From positions 83,051 through 147,050 of the forward strand of contig CAZGQM010000008.1 in assembly GCA_964528055.1 (NCBI GenBank): 64,000 nucleotides of DNA, given 5' to 3'. The notes beneath the pieces are model-generated. The model was not told the DNA's origin, ran no database searches, and worked only from the letters and a program-made list of their open reading frames with translations. Shown here in pieces: positions 1 through 6,587 of this stretch. This DNA is from Geoanaerobacter sp964528055 (GTDB lineage: Bacteria; Desulfobacterota; Desulfuromonadia; Geobacterales; DSM-12255). Numbering within the stretch: the first letter of the stretch is position 1; each line of letters starts with the position of its first letter. The position numbers were made by a program, and so were the translations under genes.

Positions 1-1
1 T

Positions 2-88
2 TGTTACTGGCGCGGGACCGACACCATACAAGTCACCCAACCACAGAACATACAAGGCAACATATCAACCTTGACTATCAATTGGTAA
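2..88 (+). CDS. possible C-terminal tail of a gene entering from the left edge
   Basis: Frame 2 is open from the window edge to a TAA at 86-88 and reads like an ordinary protein end, finishing in TIQVTQPQN, then ISTLTINW. Only 28 residues are visible, so no family can be named. The other frames over this stretch read as low-complexity or His/Thr-rich text, which is why this frame is preferred. The evidence is weak; it could be chance open frame. Confidence 0.3.
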   Translation, partial: CYWRGTDTIQVTQPQNIQGNISTLTINW

Positions 89-405
89 CCAACTGGCAAC
101 CAAAAACATTTACTAATCCCCGAATGCAATTCAATCTATCACTTTTATTGTGTCGTGGTCAAGACAGCAGCTAGCCCGTGTTCTTGTCAAGGATGGCAGC
201 AGTATCAGGTCGTAGTCATCAGACAGGTTCCCGTCCCCACTGGATCGATGGTGACTTTGATCGGCAAAGTAGTTCGTGTGCGTCATCGCCTGGTAGATGT
301 GAAGGGATGGTTGGAGATTGAGGGCCAAGTATGGCAGAGGCAGAAGTGACTGCGTTTATGAGCCGCAATGCTCGCAAGTTAATTCGGTCACCACACATCA
401 CTACA
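89..405. other. intergenic stretch, no supported gene
   Basis: This 317-base stretch has short open frames on both strands, none with a ribosome binding site or recognisable domain. It separates the possible gene end at the left edge from the convergent thioesterase gene. It may hold decayed coding sequence, as several neighbours are decayed, but I could not recognise a source. Confidence 0.4.
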
Positions 406-816
406 TCACTGCTTTTCAGCCAATATCATCAAAGTGACTGTCCCATGTGCGATCAGTTTATTACGAGAGTCATTTACTGTGACAGTTACCGTTGCCATAC
501 GCTTTCCCAAATGAGTTAATTCAGACCGGGCAGTCAGTGTCTCTCCAAGTGCTGCAGGGCGAACAAAGTTGACGTTTAAATTTGTAGTTGTACATGCCTG
601 GCCTGAAGGCAGCAACGGTTTAGGGAAAAAGGCGACCGTATCGACAACTGTTGCGATTAAGCCACCATGTGCGCCGCCAAAGTAGTTCTTGTGGATTTCA
701 CTGACAAGAACCTCCATGACAGCATGGGTTTCGCCTATCTCTTTGAGATGGATATCCAGCGTTTTAAGGAGGGATATGGCGTTGGCAGACTCAATAGTGG
801 CAGGCTTAATCTTCAT
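406..816 (-). CDS. PaaI-type hotdog-fold thioesterase
   Basis: The 136-residue protein has the length and pattern of the PaaI/YbgC-like hotdog thioesterases, which hydrolyse acyl-CoA thioesters in the cytoplasm. The hallmark is AHGGLIATVVDT at about residues 49-60, the HGG-x-x-x-x-x-x-D helix start that carries the catalytic acid region. It is followed by the strands TTNLNVNFVRPA and LTARSELTHLGKRMATVTV typical of the fold. Its ATG overlaps the last codons of the decayed IHF-like gene upstream on the same strand. The substrate cannot be told from sequence. Family assignment is firm; a specific role in phenylacetate metabolism is not implied because no paa genes are nearby. Confidence 0.85.
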   Translation of the reverse strand: MKIKPATIESANAISLLKTLDIHLKEIGETHAVMEVLVSEIHKNYFGGAHGGLIATVVDTVAFFPKPLLPSGQACTTTNLNVNFVRPAALGETLTARSELTHLGKRMATVTVTVNDSRNKLIAHGTVTLMILAEKQ

Positions 817-1070
817 GGTGTTTGTCCGTTTATTGCACTTATTTGGATTTTGCTCGGTTTATAAGAGAGAACCTTCCTTGCGGTAATAGTGAGATTCTCC
901 CCGGTTTGTGGGTTTCGCCCTCTACGGTCTTACTTCTGTTTTACCTCAAAGCTACCAAATTCGGATATCTTGAGATTTTCTCCCGAATCCAAGGTGCTCT
1001 TGATGATTTCGAAAAACTCTTCCAGTATTTCGGCTGCTTCTGTCCTTGATATGTTGGTTCTTATGTTGTG
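813..1070 (-). pseudogene. IHF-alpha/HU-like DNA-binding protein, decayed
   Basis: Read on the minus strand, this frame gives ISRTEAAEILEEFFEIIK, then a stretch ending EFGSFEVKQK, an in-frame TAA at 930-932, and then DRRGRNPQTGENLTITARK and VLSYKPSK. The order matches the IHF/HU fold: helices, the beta arm with the G-R-N-P motif, and the C-terminal strand. In IHF-alpha the residue at the stop is usually Asn or similar, so one substitution could have created it. The N-terminal 20 or so residues and a start codon are missing: the open frame upstream lacks a plausible start with a binding site. An intact family member (IHF-beta) sits at 6242-6523. Stop-codon readthrough or sequencing error are the alternatives, but the missing N-terminus argues for a true pseudogene. 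Confidence 0.75.
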
Positions 1071-1227
1071 TCCACTTTGGACATTGGTGCCTCTTAGGAA
1101 AATAGCATGGATTAGGAGTGATAATAGTGGCAGGATTCATTGCATAGCATTATTCCCTAGTAGTTTGGGAACTAGTAATACCACACTGTCTGATTTTGTT
1201 AAACATTTCTGTCAGTGGGATGTTAGA

Positions 1228-1265
1228 GAAAAAAGTGCCCCTACGCAGGAGGGGAGCATAGGGGC
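1228..1265 (-). terminator. intrinsic terminator downstream of the riboswitch-controlled gene
   Basis: On the minus strand GCCCCTATGC pairs with GCGTAGGGGC (one U-G pair) around a 9-base loop, followed by ACTTTTTTCTC. It lies about 215 bases past the stop of the exported-protein gene at 1482 and is the first strong terminator after it. Confidence 0.75.
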
Positions 1266-1481
1266 CATGAAGGAGGAAGGGTTTGTTTAGTTGTCTTCCT
1301 GACTTTATCTATGCGAACTGGGTGCCAAATTCACATATCGTAAAATCAGTTAGTTATGGTTGTAGAAAAAGAGCATTGCCTGTAAAATGATCATCCATGT
1401 TCAGTTTTATCTCTCTATCCTCATGACGGTTTATGATACACAGCTTTGATCTGATCTGCGATCCCACAGTTTATCTCTGTT

Positions 1482-1829
1482 TCAAAAGGCAAAGCCGAGT
1501 TTCACGCTTAAGCCTCCGAGGGAGGCGACTTCCTGTCGAGGAGTAGTGGAGTTCCATGATTGGGTGCGACTTTCCGAAGAACTACTGCCTGCATCATAGA
1601 TAAAGGTAACGGATACTTTCCCGTAACGGAGCAAGGCGTTACCGTCTTCGTCCAAGCCAATGCAGACCTTTTTGAGAGATGCGACCCGGGACGATTTTTG
1701 TGCATCTGCGGTCTGAACAAAGGTCATGCTTTCTGCAAAGGAGGACACTGGTACAAGGAGCACGGAAGAAGCGATAAATACCGCTACATTGAAGAGCTTG
1801 CGGGGGGATGTGCTCTGATTTTCTGACAT
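1482..1829 (-). CDS. small exported protein under GEMM riboswitch control
   Basis: The 115-residue product is not recognised. It begins with a basic stretch and a hydrophobic core followed by SSFAES, a convincing Sec signal peptide cleaved near residue 32, so the mature protein is about 83 residues and leaves the cytoplasm. The mature part is Ser/Thr-rich and ends in GGLSVKLGFAF, an alternating pattern with terminal Phe that could be a beta strand. There is no CxxCH motif, so it is not a cytochrome. The start is fixed by GGAGG seven bases before ATG. It is the only gene between the upstream riboswitch-terminator and the downstream terminator, so it is probably transcribed alone. Confidence 0.7.
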   Translation of the reverse strand: MSENQSTSPRKLFNVAVFIASSVLLVPVSSFAESMTFVQTADAQKSSRVASLKKVCIGLDEDGNALLRYGKVSVTFIYDAGSSSSESRTQSWNSTTPRQEVASLGGLSVKLGFAF

Positions 1830-1861
1830 ACTTACCTCCCATACTGTTTGCTTGTTCAGAC

Positions 1862-1907
1862 AAAAAAACCGGGTCGCCTATATCGTATTGATATTTCGGC
1901 GACCCGG
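1862..1907 (-). terminator. riboswitch expression platform: intrinsic terminator
   Basis: On the minus strand CCGGGTCGCC (1907-1898) pairs perfectly with GGCGACCCGG (1878-1869), followed by seven T residues and ending 33 bases before the ATG at 1829. The 5' arm is also the 3' part of the GEMM aptamer, so aptamer folding and terminator folding exclude each other. From that overlap I infer that ligand binding prevents termination (an ON switch). Confidence 0.88.
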
Positions 1908-1973
1908 CTGTCTCAGTAAGACCCTTGGGCTTTCCGTCCTACCCTTGCGGGTAGTTTAGTATTGTCGATATCC
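1890..1973 (-). promoter_or_regulatory. GEMM-I class cyclic dinucleotide riboswitch aptamer
   Basis: The minus strand carries the GEMM-I core: ACAATACTAAAC, a P2-type hairpin TACCC-GCAA-GGGTA, GGACGGAAAGCC, and further on GACAGCCGGGTCGCCGAAA. A short outer helix forms from GATAT and ATATC. GEMM-I RNAs bind cyclic di-GMP; a Geobacter-type subset (GEMM-Ib) binds 3',3'-cGAMP and controls genes tied to extracellular electron transfer. The 5' segment resembles the Geobacter forms as I remember them, but the ligand cannot be decided by eye. It controls the exported-protein gene directly downstream. Confidence 0.85.
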
Positions 1974-2845
1974 ACAGCTATTCGATTAATACAACTATAC
2001 CAATTGTTGTATAGAAAATACTGTGATACCAGTCACGAAATTCGTCATTTCAACAACAGGGCCACTTTTCAGGTAATCACGACTAACGGCTTGTCGTTGT
2101 GCTCAATGCTGGTGAGCACCACGAGGCTATTTTGTGCCCATTCTGGCCTCGGCTTGCTAGCTTCTGGCTCCGGATCTGGAGCGAATACCATGAGCGGATG
2201 GTGCAGTGCCTTTGGTATCTGTTGTGCTATGTCTATTGACGAGGGACTGAAGATGTTCCAGCACAGCAGCTATTAAGACTCTCTTGCTCGATGGGTCAGG
2301 ATGGCAGATAAAATTCGGTATATCTATGAGCACGAGTCGCCGGAATGGGACGCTCACTTTATCCAATGGGAGGAAAACGTGATGAGTATAGGGACGTTTG
2401 ACCACAGGTGCATTCATGCTCTGCATGACCTGATTGCTGCTCAGTACAGGAAGAATTTGCTGGACGAGACGTCTCCTGCCATGTCGATTCGAAAGAGGGA
2501 CGGTAGGCCCGACTTCTTCAAAAACGAGGCATTCGACTTTCTGCAAGAGGAGGAATTCGTTTGAAGTTTTATGACCGCACTATCAGAGAATGGCTCAGAA
2601 GAGGGATATGATGCTGAGGAGGATTTGTTTTTGAAGATGCCAGAAAAATACGGAGTGCTTCTGCCTTCAGTAATCTGCGAGTAGAATGGCGAATCTATTA
2701 CGAGTTCAACGTCGTGGGGGCGCACCGGCGCGTCAGCGTCTGAGTGCCGCCACTTGGGTTGGCATCGCTTTGTTTCAGGGGCTGGCCATGCAATCTTAAT
2801 GGGGTAATAATTTTGACACCTGCTTATTATTGCTCGACTTCAGTG
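1974..2845. other. accessory stretch without an intact gene
   Basis: About 870 bases lie between the riboswitch and the PsiE-family gene. Open frames on both strands reach 129 codons, but none has a ribosome binding site together with a recognisable domain, and frames break repeatedly. The region may be remnants of a mobile element or lost gene, but I could not match it to a family. Confidence 0.45.
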
Positions 2846-3229
2846 CTACGTTGACGACTGAACACCTAATATCCGCCAGCGAGAGCAAATATAAGCGCTG
2901 CAAGGCCTATAACAGAAAGAGGCGAGCGTGACAACCTTGTTGCACAGGGCAATGATGGCTACCTCTACCACCGATTCGGGCTTTACATAGTGATGGGAAA
3001 TATGGAACCTTAGTAGTTTGAGCAATTCCAAACCGATCAGACACACTAGAAACAGGCCGAATGAGTGAAAGAGCATTTTCGGGTCAATGAGCAGATAGGG
3101 AGGTGAATTGATTATTATACCGATAAGGGTTCGCCCAAGTCCTCGGGTGCCCAGCAAAACCGCCAACAGCAGCATGAGTACCAGTGCCCAAAGAATGAAT
3201 GTTTCAATCTGATCAATGAATTTATTCAT
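2846..3229 (-). CDS. PsiE-family membrane protein with frameshifted C-terminus
   Basis: The protein has hydrophobic segments at about residues 12-28 and 52-68 and then HHYVKPESVVEVAIIALCNK, a conserved stretch of phosphate-starvation-inducible PsiE-family inner-membrane proteins. After NKVVTL the annotated frame runs into an unrelated Cys/Ser-rich tail. Shifting frame right there gives PLSVIGLAALIFALAGGY and a TAG at 2866-2868, which is the expected last helix. A small deletion has therefore removed a few residues and changed frame. The gene is either recently damaged or carries a sequencing error. ATG follows a GGGAGAG sequence. It shares strand and close spacing with the DUF4239 gene upstream (16 bases), so they are probably co-transcribed. 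Function of this family is not established. Confidence 0.65.
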   Translation of the reverse strand: MNKFIDQIETFILWALVLMLLLAVLLGTRGLGRTLIGIIINSPPYLLIDPKMLFHSFGLFLVCLIGLELLKLLRFHISHHYVKPESVVEVAIIALCNKVVTLASFCYRPCSAYICSRWRILGVQSST

Positions 3230-3245
3230 AAACTCTCTCCCCTGA

Positions 3246-4022
3246 CTATTTCATGCCTTGCTGCAATTCTATCAGCACGCTGTCGGCGGCATCGACCCGT
3301 ATCAGACCTCGGCGGGGATATTCCAAGTCAATGATCACGAAGACAGTAAAGGAAATTATCGCAGCAAAGACGATGACATGCAACAGGCTGCGTCTGCCGC
3401 TGGACATGCCGTAACCGGCCAGTAGGGAACTGAGAAGGCTCAATCCACACAGCATGATGAATATAATGCGCGGAGGGTGATTCTGTGCTGCCACAGCTCG
3501 GGAGGTGGTAATGTCAATCATCTCGTTGAGTGCGGGGAGCATCAGCATGGCTGCGGAAGGTGGAGAACCGCTGGTTTTGGTTGCGGTAACGGACTTAGCC
3601 CAAATTTGACCTTGCAAGGTCGACTCACTTTTTGCCAGGATAGCGGATCTGCTCTGCAGATCGGGGTTTGTGTGTCGCGAAATACGTACGTCAAGGTAGC
3701 GGCGAAACAAGTCCCGCAACTCTTGCTGCGCATTCGTCGGCAAGGTGTCGATGCGCAGATATGCCGTGCCGATAGCATTTGCCTCTTGACCAATTAACAG
3801 GCGCCGCGCTTCGAACCGGGACGCCGCACCTGAGAAGGTGAAAGCGATCAAAAGCCCCAGCAATGCAAAAACCGCCCCTTCCACTGCACCAAGCCCCTTC
3901 TGAACATCTTCACGATCTCCTGGCTGCTGCAATAATCCAATGCGTCTTCCTAATTCCATACAGGCAACCATGCCAACGAACAGACCAAATGCTGACAGCA
4001 ATGAAGTTTGTGTAAAATTCAT
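3246..4022 (-). CDS. DUF4239-type (bestrophin-like) membrane protein
   Basis: The 258-residue protein has four predicted membrane segments at about residues 8-26, 46-66, 182-205 and 212-232, separated by a long soluble middle part. After the second helix comes FEARRLLIGQEANAIGTAYLRI, the conserved block of DUF4239 proteins, sometimes described as bestrophin-like. No catalytic motif is visible and the biochemical function is unknown. It is followed 16 bases later by the PsiE-family membrane gene, suggesting a small two-gene membrane unit. ATG is preceded by GGGAGATGCT. Confidence 0.7.
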   Translation of the reverse strand: MNFTQTSLLSAFGLFVGMVACMELGRRIGLLQQPGDREDVQKGLGAVEGAVFALLGLLIAFTFSGAASRFEARRLLIGQEANAIGTAYLRIDTLPTNAQQELRDLFRRYLDVRISRHTNPDLQSRSAILAKSESTLQGQIWAKSVTATKTSGSPPSAAMLMLPALNEMIDITTSRAVAAQNHPPRIIFIMLCGLSLLSSLLAGYGMSSGRRSLLHVIVFAAIISFTVFVIIDLEYPRRGLIRVDAADSVLIELQQGMK

Positions 4023-4138
4023 AGCATCTCCCTAACAGTTTGCGCCTGACCAGTGGCGGTTTTCCCCAACAGGCCTTTTAATCGAGGCTAGGCACTTCTA
4101 GTCCAACGAACAACAACACAAGGAGTCTGATTGTATGC

Positions 4139-4903
4139 TTAGCCACCGATCGGAATCGCGTCTGGGACTTCGTAACGTTCTTCACCAATGGTGATAATGT
4201 TCAGGTCTTCTTCTTTTTTTACCTTGAATTCACCAGATACAGCAGGGCTCTTATCGTAGCCGGTTGCACGCCCATTTTCGAAGTAGATGACTCGCGGACC
4301 TCCATCTTCTTTGGTTATGGTTATCGTGGCACTGCCGTTGCCCTCACGTATGACGCCGAATGCGCAGATGCCTGTTGGCTTGCCCTTGGCCATCACGCAG
4401 GTGATGTTCCCTGTGGCATGGTAGTCGGTTCCAGGCACCTTGGCATCGTGACTAGGGGTTTGAGCAGTCGACCTTTCAGTACCATCTACGATTATCTCCA
4501 GACGGTACTTAGATACCTCATTGCGACGAGCTGCCGAACGCATCATGTATACGCGAACCTTGTAGTCCCCACTCTTCACGAGGGTGCCCTCGTATTGGTT
4601 TTGACTGACGGAGCCGTTGAAACTGGCCACCTCGCTTTCGCCTGGGGCCAAGATATTGAAATAGGTGGCGTCATGTTTCGTTGCCAAGCTGACGTTTATG
4701 TGCTGTCCCGCATGAGCACCCAACACATAATCCACAGTCTCGTACCCCCTGATGCTTGACTCGACCACGGCTACATGAACGCCCCTATTGAAGTGTACCC
4801 GCTGGGTGCGAATGTCATCGGCAGCGAAACCAATAGTGCCAGTTAAAAACAGGAAACCTGATAAGAAGCAAAGGTGAATATTGATAAAAGAATTCGGGAT
4901 CAT
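4139..4903 (-). CDS. secreted protein with bacterial PPC-like beta domain
   Basis: The 254-residue product starts with a hydrophobic signal sequence ending near GFAAD (about residue 28). The next 110 residues contain YETVDYVLGAHAGQHINVSL, a downstream YFNILAPGE and GDYKVRVYMMRSAARRNE, a pattern shared with secreted pre-peptidase-like domains and seen in proteins related to g-type lysozyme inhibitors. A second domain from about residue 155 has a Cys pair (ITCVM and GICAFG) and ends in charged repeats. I infer a periplasmic or surface protein; the inhibitor role is only a possibility. GAGGAGA precedes the start. It is a single gene flanked by intergenic sequence. Confidence 0.55.
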   Translation of the reverse strand: MIPNSFINIHLCFLSGFLFLTGTIGFAADDIRTQRVHFNRGVHVAVVESSIRGYETVDYVLGAHAGQHINVSLATKHDATYFNILAPGESEVASFNGSVSQNQYEGTLVKSGDYKVRVYMMRSAARRNEVSKYRLEIIVDGTERSTAQTPSHDAKVPGTDYHATGNITCVMAKGKPTGICAFGVIREGNGSATITITKEDGGPRVIYFENGRATGYDKSPAVSGEFKVKKEEDLNIITIGEERYEVPDAIPIGG

Positions 4904-4956
4904 TCGATGATTTCTCCTCGAATTACTAGGCGTAGTGGAGCCAACGTGACAAGCCT

Positions 4957-4979
4957 GACCGGCCGTTCATGGGCCGGTC
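4957..4979 (-). terminator. GC-rich hairpin after the yjbQ gene
   Basis: GACCGGCC and GGCCGGTC form an 8-base perfect stem around a 7-base loop, about 30 bases past the yjbQ stop. There is no T-run after it on either strand, so it may slow or protect transcripts rather than act as a classical intrinsic terminator. Confidence 0.45.
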
Positions 4980-5010
4980 TTGGCGCTGGTTGAAAGAAAA
5001 TCGCCCTCGA

Positions 5011-5427
5011 CTATTCCCCGATAATCTTAACGAGAACTCTTTTTTTCCGTTTTCCGTCAAACTCACCATAGAAGATTTGCTCCCACGGTCCTAGGTCAAG
5101 TTTGCCATCAGTAACCGCCACGACCACCTCGCGTCCCATGATGGATCGCTTGAGGTGAGCATCTCCATTGTCTTCATAGCCGTTGTGTTTGTATTGGGAA
5201 TATGGTTTCTCCGGTGCCAACCTTTCGAGCCATGCTTCAAAATCCTGATGAAGTCCTGACTCGTCATCATTGATAAAAACGCTGGCTGTGATGTGCATGG
5301 CATTGCAAAGCAGCAGCCCTTCCTTGATACCGCTCTCTCTCAAACATTCAACTATGGATTGTGTGATGTTCTGAAATTCACGCCGTTGTCTGGTCTCGAA
5401 CCATAATTCCTTGCGGTATGTTTTCAT
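5011..5427 (-). CDS. yjbQ: YjbQ family (UPF0047) protein
   Basis: The 138-residue protein matches the YjbQ/UPF0047 family in length and motifs: LLLCNAMHITASVFINDDE in the middle and a C-terminal LGPWEQIFYGEFDG. Family members have been reported to show thiamine-phosphate synthase activity in vitro, and databases call them secondary thiamine-phosphate synthases; the physiological role is unsettled. A longer open frame extends upstream to 5493, but the ATG at 5427 has GGAGGAG five bases before it and matches the family N-terminus (MKTYRKEL). That binding site lies inside the end of the upstream pseudogene, whose stop is three bases before this ATG, so the two were one operon. Confidence 0.85.
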   Translation of the reverse strand: MKTYRKELWFETRQRREFQNITQSIVECLRESGIKEGLLLCNAMHITASVFINDDESGLHQDFEAWLERLAPEKPYSQYKHNGYEDNGDAHLKRSIMGREVVVAVTDGKLDLGPWEQIFYGEFDGKRKKRVLVKIIGE

Positions 5428-5429
5428 GC

Positions 5430-5938
5430 TTACTCCTCCCACTCTTCCCACCCTAGCGGTGCCCGATTCAACTCTTCCCGGTAGTGTCTCCATTGTGTTA
5501 GGAACTGATTCATCAACCTCTTAAAGCAATCATTATGGTGCCTCTCCAGCAGATGCGCCATCTCATGGACGACAAGGTACACAAGAGCATGGTGCGGCGT
5601 CTTTGCCAATTCCAGATTCATCCAGATGCGGCGGCCTTTATACTGCAGGTGCCCCATTTGGTTTTCATCTTCTTTACACCCCAGTCGGCAACCGACACAC
5701 CCATGATCGGCTCCTTCTTCTCTATCTGAGCGGGAATCTGAGACTTCAGCTGCTGCCGAAACCAACCTGAAAGTAGACGCCGCCGATAGTCTGTATCTGC
5801 TCCTTCCTTCACCTGCAAATCTATCGTAGTACTGTCACGAATGGCGACTCTGGCATGGCCTTGGTGCGGTCCCCCACCGCGCAGTTCGTCGCAGCTTTTC
5901 CAGAGGGATGAGAAGAGTTCGGATTTCTTTACGGCCAT
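5430..5938 (-). pseudogene. hsdM 5' end fused to a frameshifted YgjP-type metallopeptidase
   Basis: The frame from ATG 5938 opens with MAVKKSELFSSLWKSCDELR, the N-terminus of type I restriction-modification methylases (HsdM). It switches directly into a YgjP-like (M48/DUF45) metallopeptidase: an RLLSGWFRQQL segment, WGVKKMKTKWGTCSIKA, then in another frame RRIWMNLELAKTPHHALVYL and VVHEMAHLLERHH, whose HExxH carries the zinc ligands. Joining the halves needs one added base near 5635 (GCC-GCC for GCC-CGCC), so the peptidase is also frameshifted. Type I R-M loci often read hsdM-hsdS-hsdR followed by this peptidase, so a single deletion probably removed almost the whole locus. AAGGAT precedes the ATG. 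No functional product is expected. Confidence 0.85.
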
Positions 5939-5968
5939 CGGGTATCCTTGGATGGATTTGCTAACCGG

Positions 5969-6011
5969 AAAAATGATAAAGCCTCTCTGCAAGCAGCGGA
6001 GAGGCTTTATC
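5969..6011 (-). terminator. intrinsic terminator upstream of the R-M scar
   Basis: AAAGCCTCTC (5978-5987) and GAGAGGCTTT (5999-6008) form a perfect 10-base stem. On the minus strand it is followed by ATCATTTTT. It isolates the pseudogene from the tRNA transcript. Confidence 0.7.
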
Positions 6012-6060
6012 TATTACCAGAAATGGCAGGGGCTGACTATGGATACTTTTTCACACGAAC

Positions 6061-6092
6061 AAATAAAAGCCCCACGGGAAAACCCGTGAAGC
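6061..6092 (-). terminator. terminator of tRNA-Leu
   Basis: On the minus strand GCTTCACGGG-TTTT-CCCGTGGGGC forms a 10-base stem with a tetraloop, followed by TTTTATTT. It starts 12 bases after the tRNA 3' CCA. Confidence 0.85.
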
Positions 6093-6103
6093 CTTGTATT
6101 TAA

Positions 6104-6190
6104 TGGTGCCCGGGACCGGGGTCGAACCGGTACAGCCTTGCGACCGAGGGATTTTAAGTCCCTTGCGTCTACCAATTCCGCCACCCGGGC
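6104..6190 (-). tRNA. tRNA-Leu (anticodon TAA)
   Basis: The minus strand folds as an 87-base class II tRNA. The acceptor arms GCCCGGG and CCCGGGC pair perfectly. The anticodon loop reads ACTTAAAA with anticodon TAA, flanked by the stem GGGA/TCCC. A long variable arm (CTCGGTCGCAAGGCTG region) is typical of tRNA-Leu, GGTTCGACCCC gives the T-arm, and an encoded CCA ends the gene. It reads the UUA codon. tRNA-Leu genes are frequent integration sites, and the decayed accessory zone lies on its 3' side. Confidence 0.97.
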
Positions 6191-6241
6191 CTACAATCCT
6201 TCCACGCCAGTGACGTGGAGCAGATTCAATCATTCACAAGA

Positions 6242-6523
6242 TTATTCTATGTCCACTCTCTCTCGCAATTCCTTACCAGTCTTAAAGAATGGCACTCTCT
6301 TGGCAGGGATGCTTACAACCTCTCCACTCTTTGGATTGCGTGCCTCGCGGGCGCCACGCTCTCGAACGGTGAAGCTTCCGAATCCTCTGATCTCAACCTT
6401 TTCACCACAGCGAAGTGCATCACCCATGGAATCGAAAATAAGATTAACGATAGCCTCTGACTCTTTGCGAGTAAGGGAACCATTCTCTTCTGCCAGCTTA
6501 TCTATCAGCTCACTCTTGGTCAT
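6242..6523 (-). CDS. ihfB: integration host factor subunit beta
   Basis: The 93-residue protein is a full-length IHF/HU family member. It has the amphipathic N-terminus MTKSELIDKLAEEN, the conserved VEIRGFGSFTVRER, and the DNA-bending arm ARNPKSGEVVSIPAKRVPFF. IHF-beta bends DNA at specific sites and supports recombination and sigma-54-type promoters, normally as a heterodimer with IHF-alpha. Position directly after rpsA is the classic ihfB context and supports the symbol over a plain HU call. GAGGTGATG overlaps the start. A related alpha-like gene at 813-1070 is broken, so an alpha partner must come from elsewhere on the chromosome. Confidence 0.93.
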   Translation of the reverse strand: MTKSELIDKLAEENGSLTRKESEAIVNLIFDSMGDALRCGEKVEIRGFGSFTVRERGAREARNPKSGEVVSIPAKRVPFFKTGKELRERVDIE

Positions 6524-6587
6524 TCATCACCTCTGTTAACGGTCATTTTTTCTATATTCAGCGACCACATCAGGCGGTCAGTCTAAT

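Noticed and set aside
889..1290. Open frame of 133 codons on the plus strand
   Set aside because: It lies opposite the IHF-like pseudogene and a terminator, has no binding site, and its protein has no recognisable pattern.
2157..2546. Open frame of 129 codons on the minus strand, considered as a transposase fragment
   Set aside because: I could not match any transposase family; adjacent frames break, so no mobile element is claimed.
4930..5010. Possible sigma-54 promoter (TTGGC...TTGAA)
   Set aside because: The match to TGGCAC-N5-TTGC is poor and no gene begins at the right distance.
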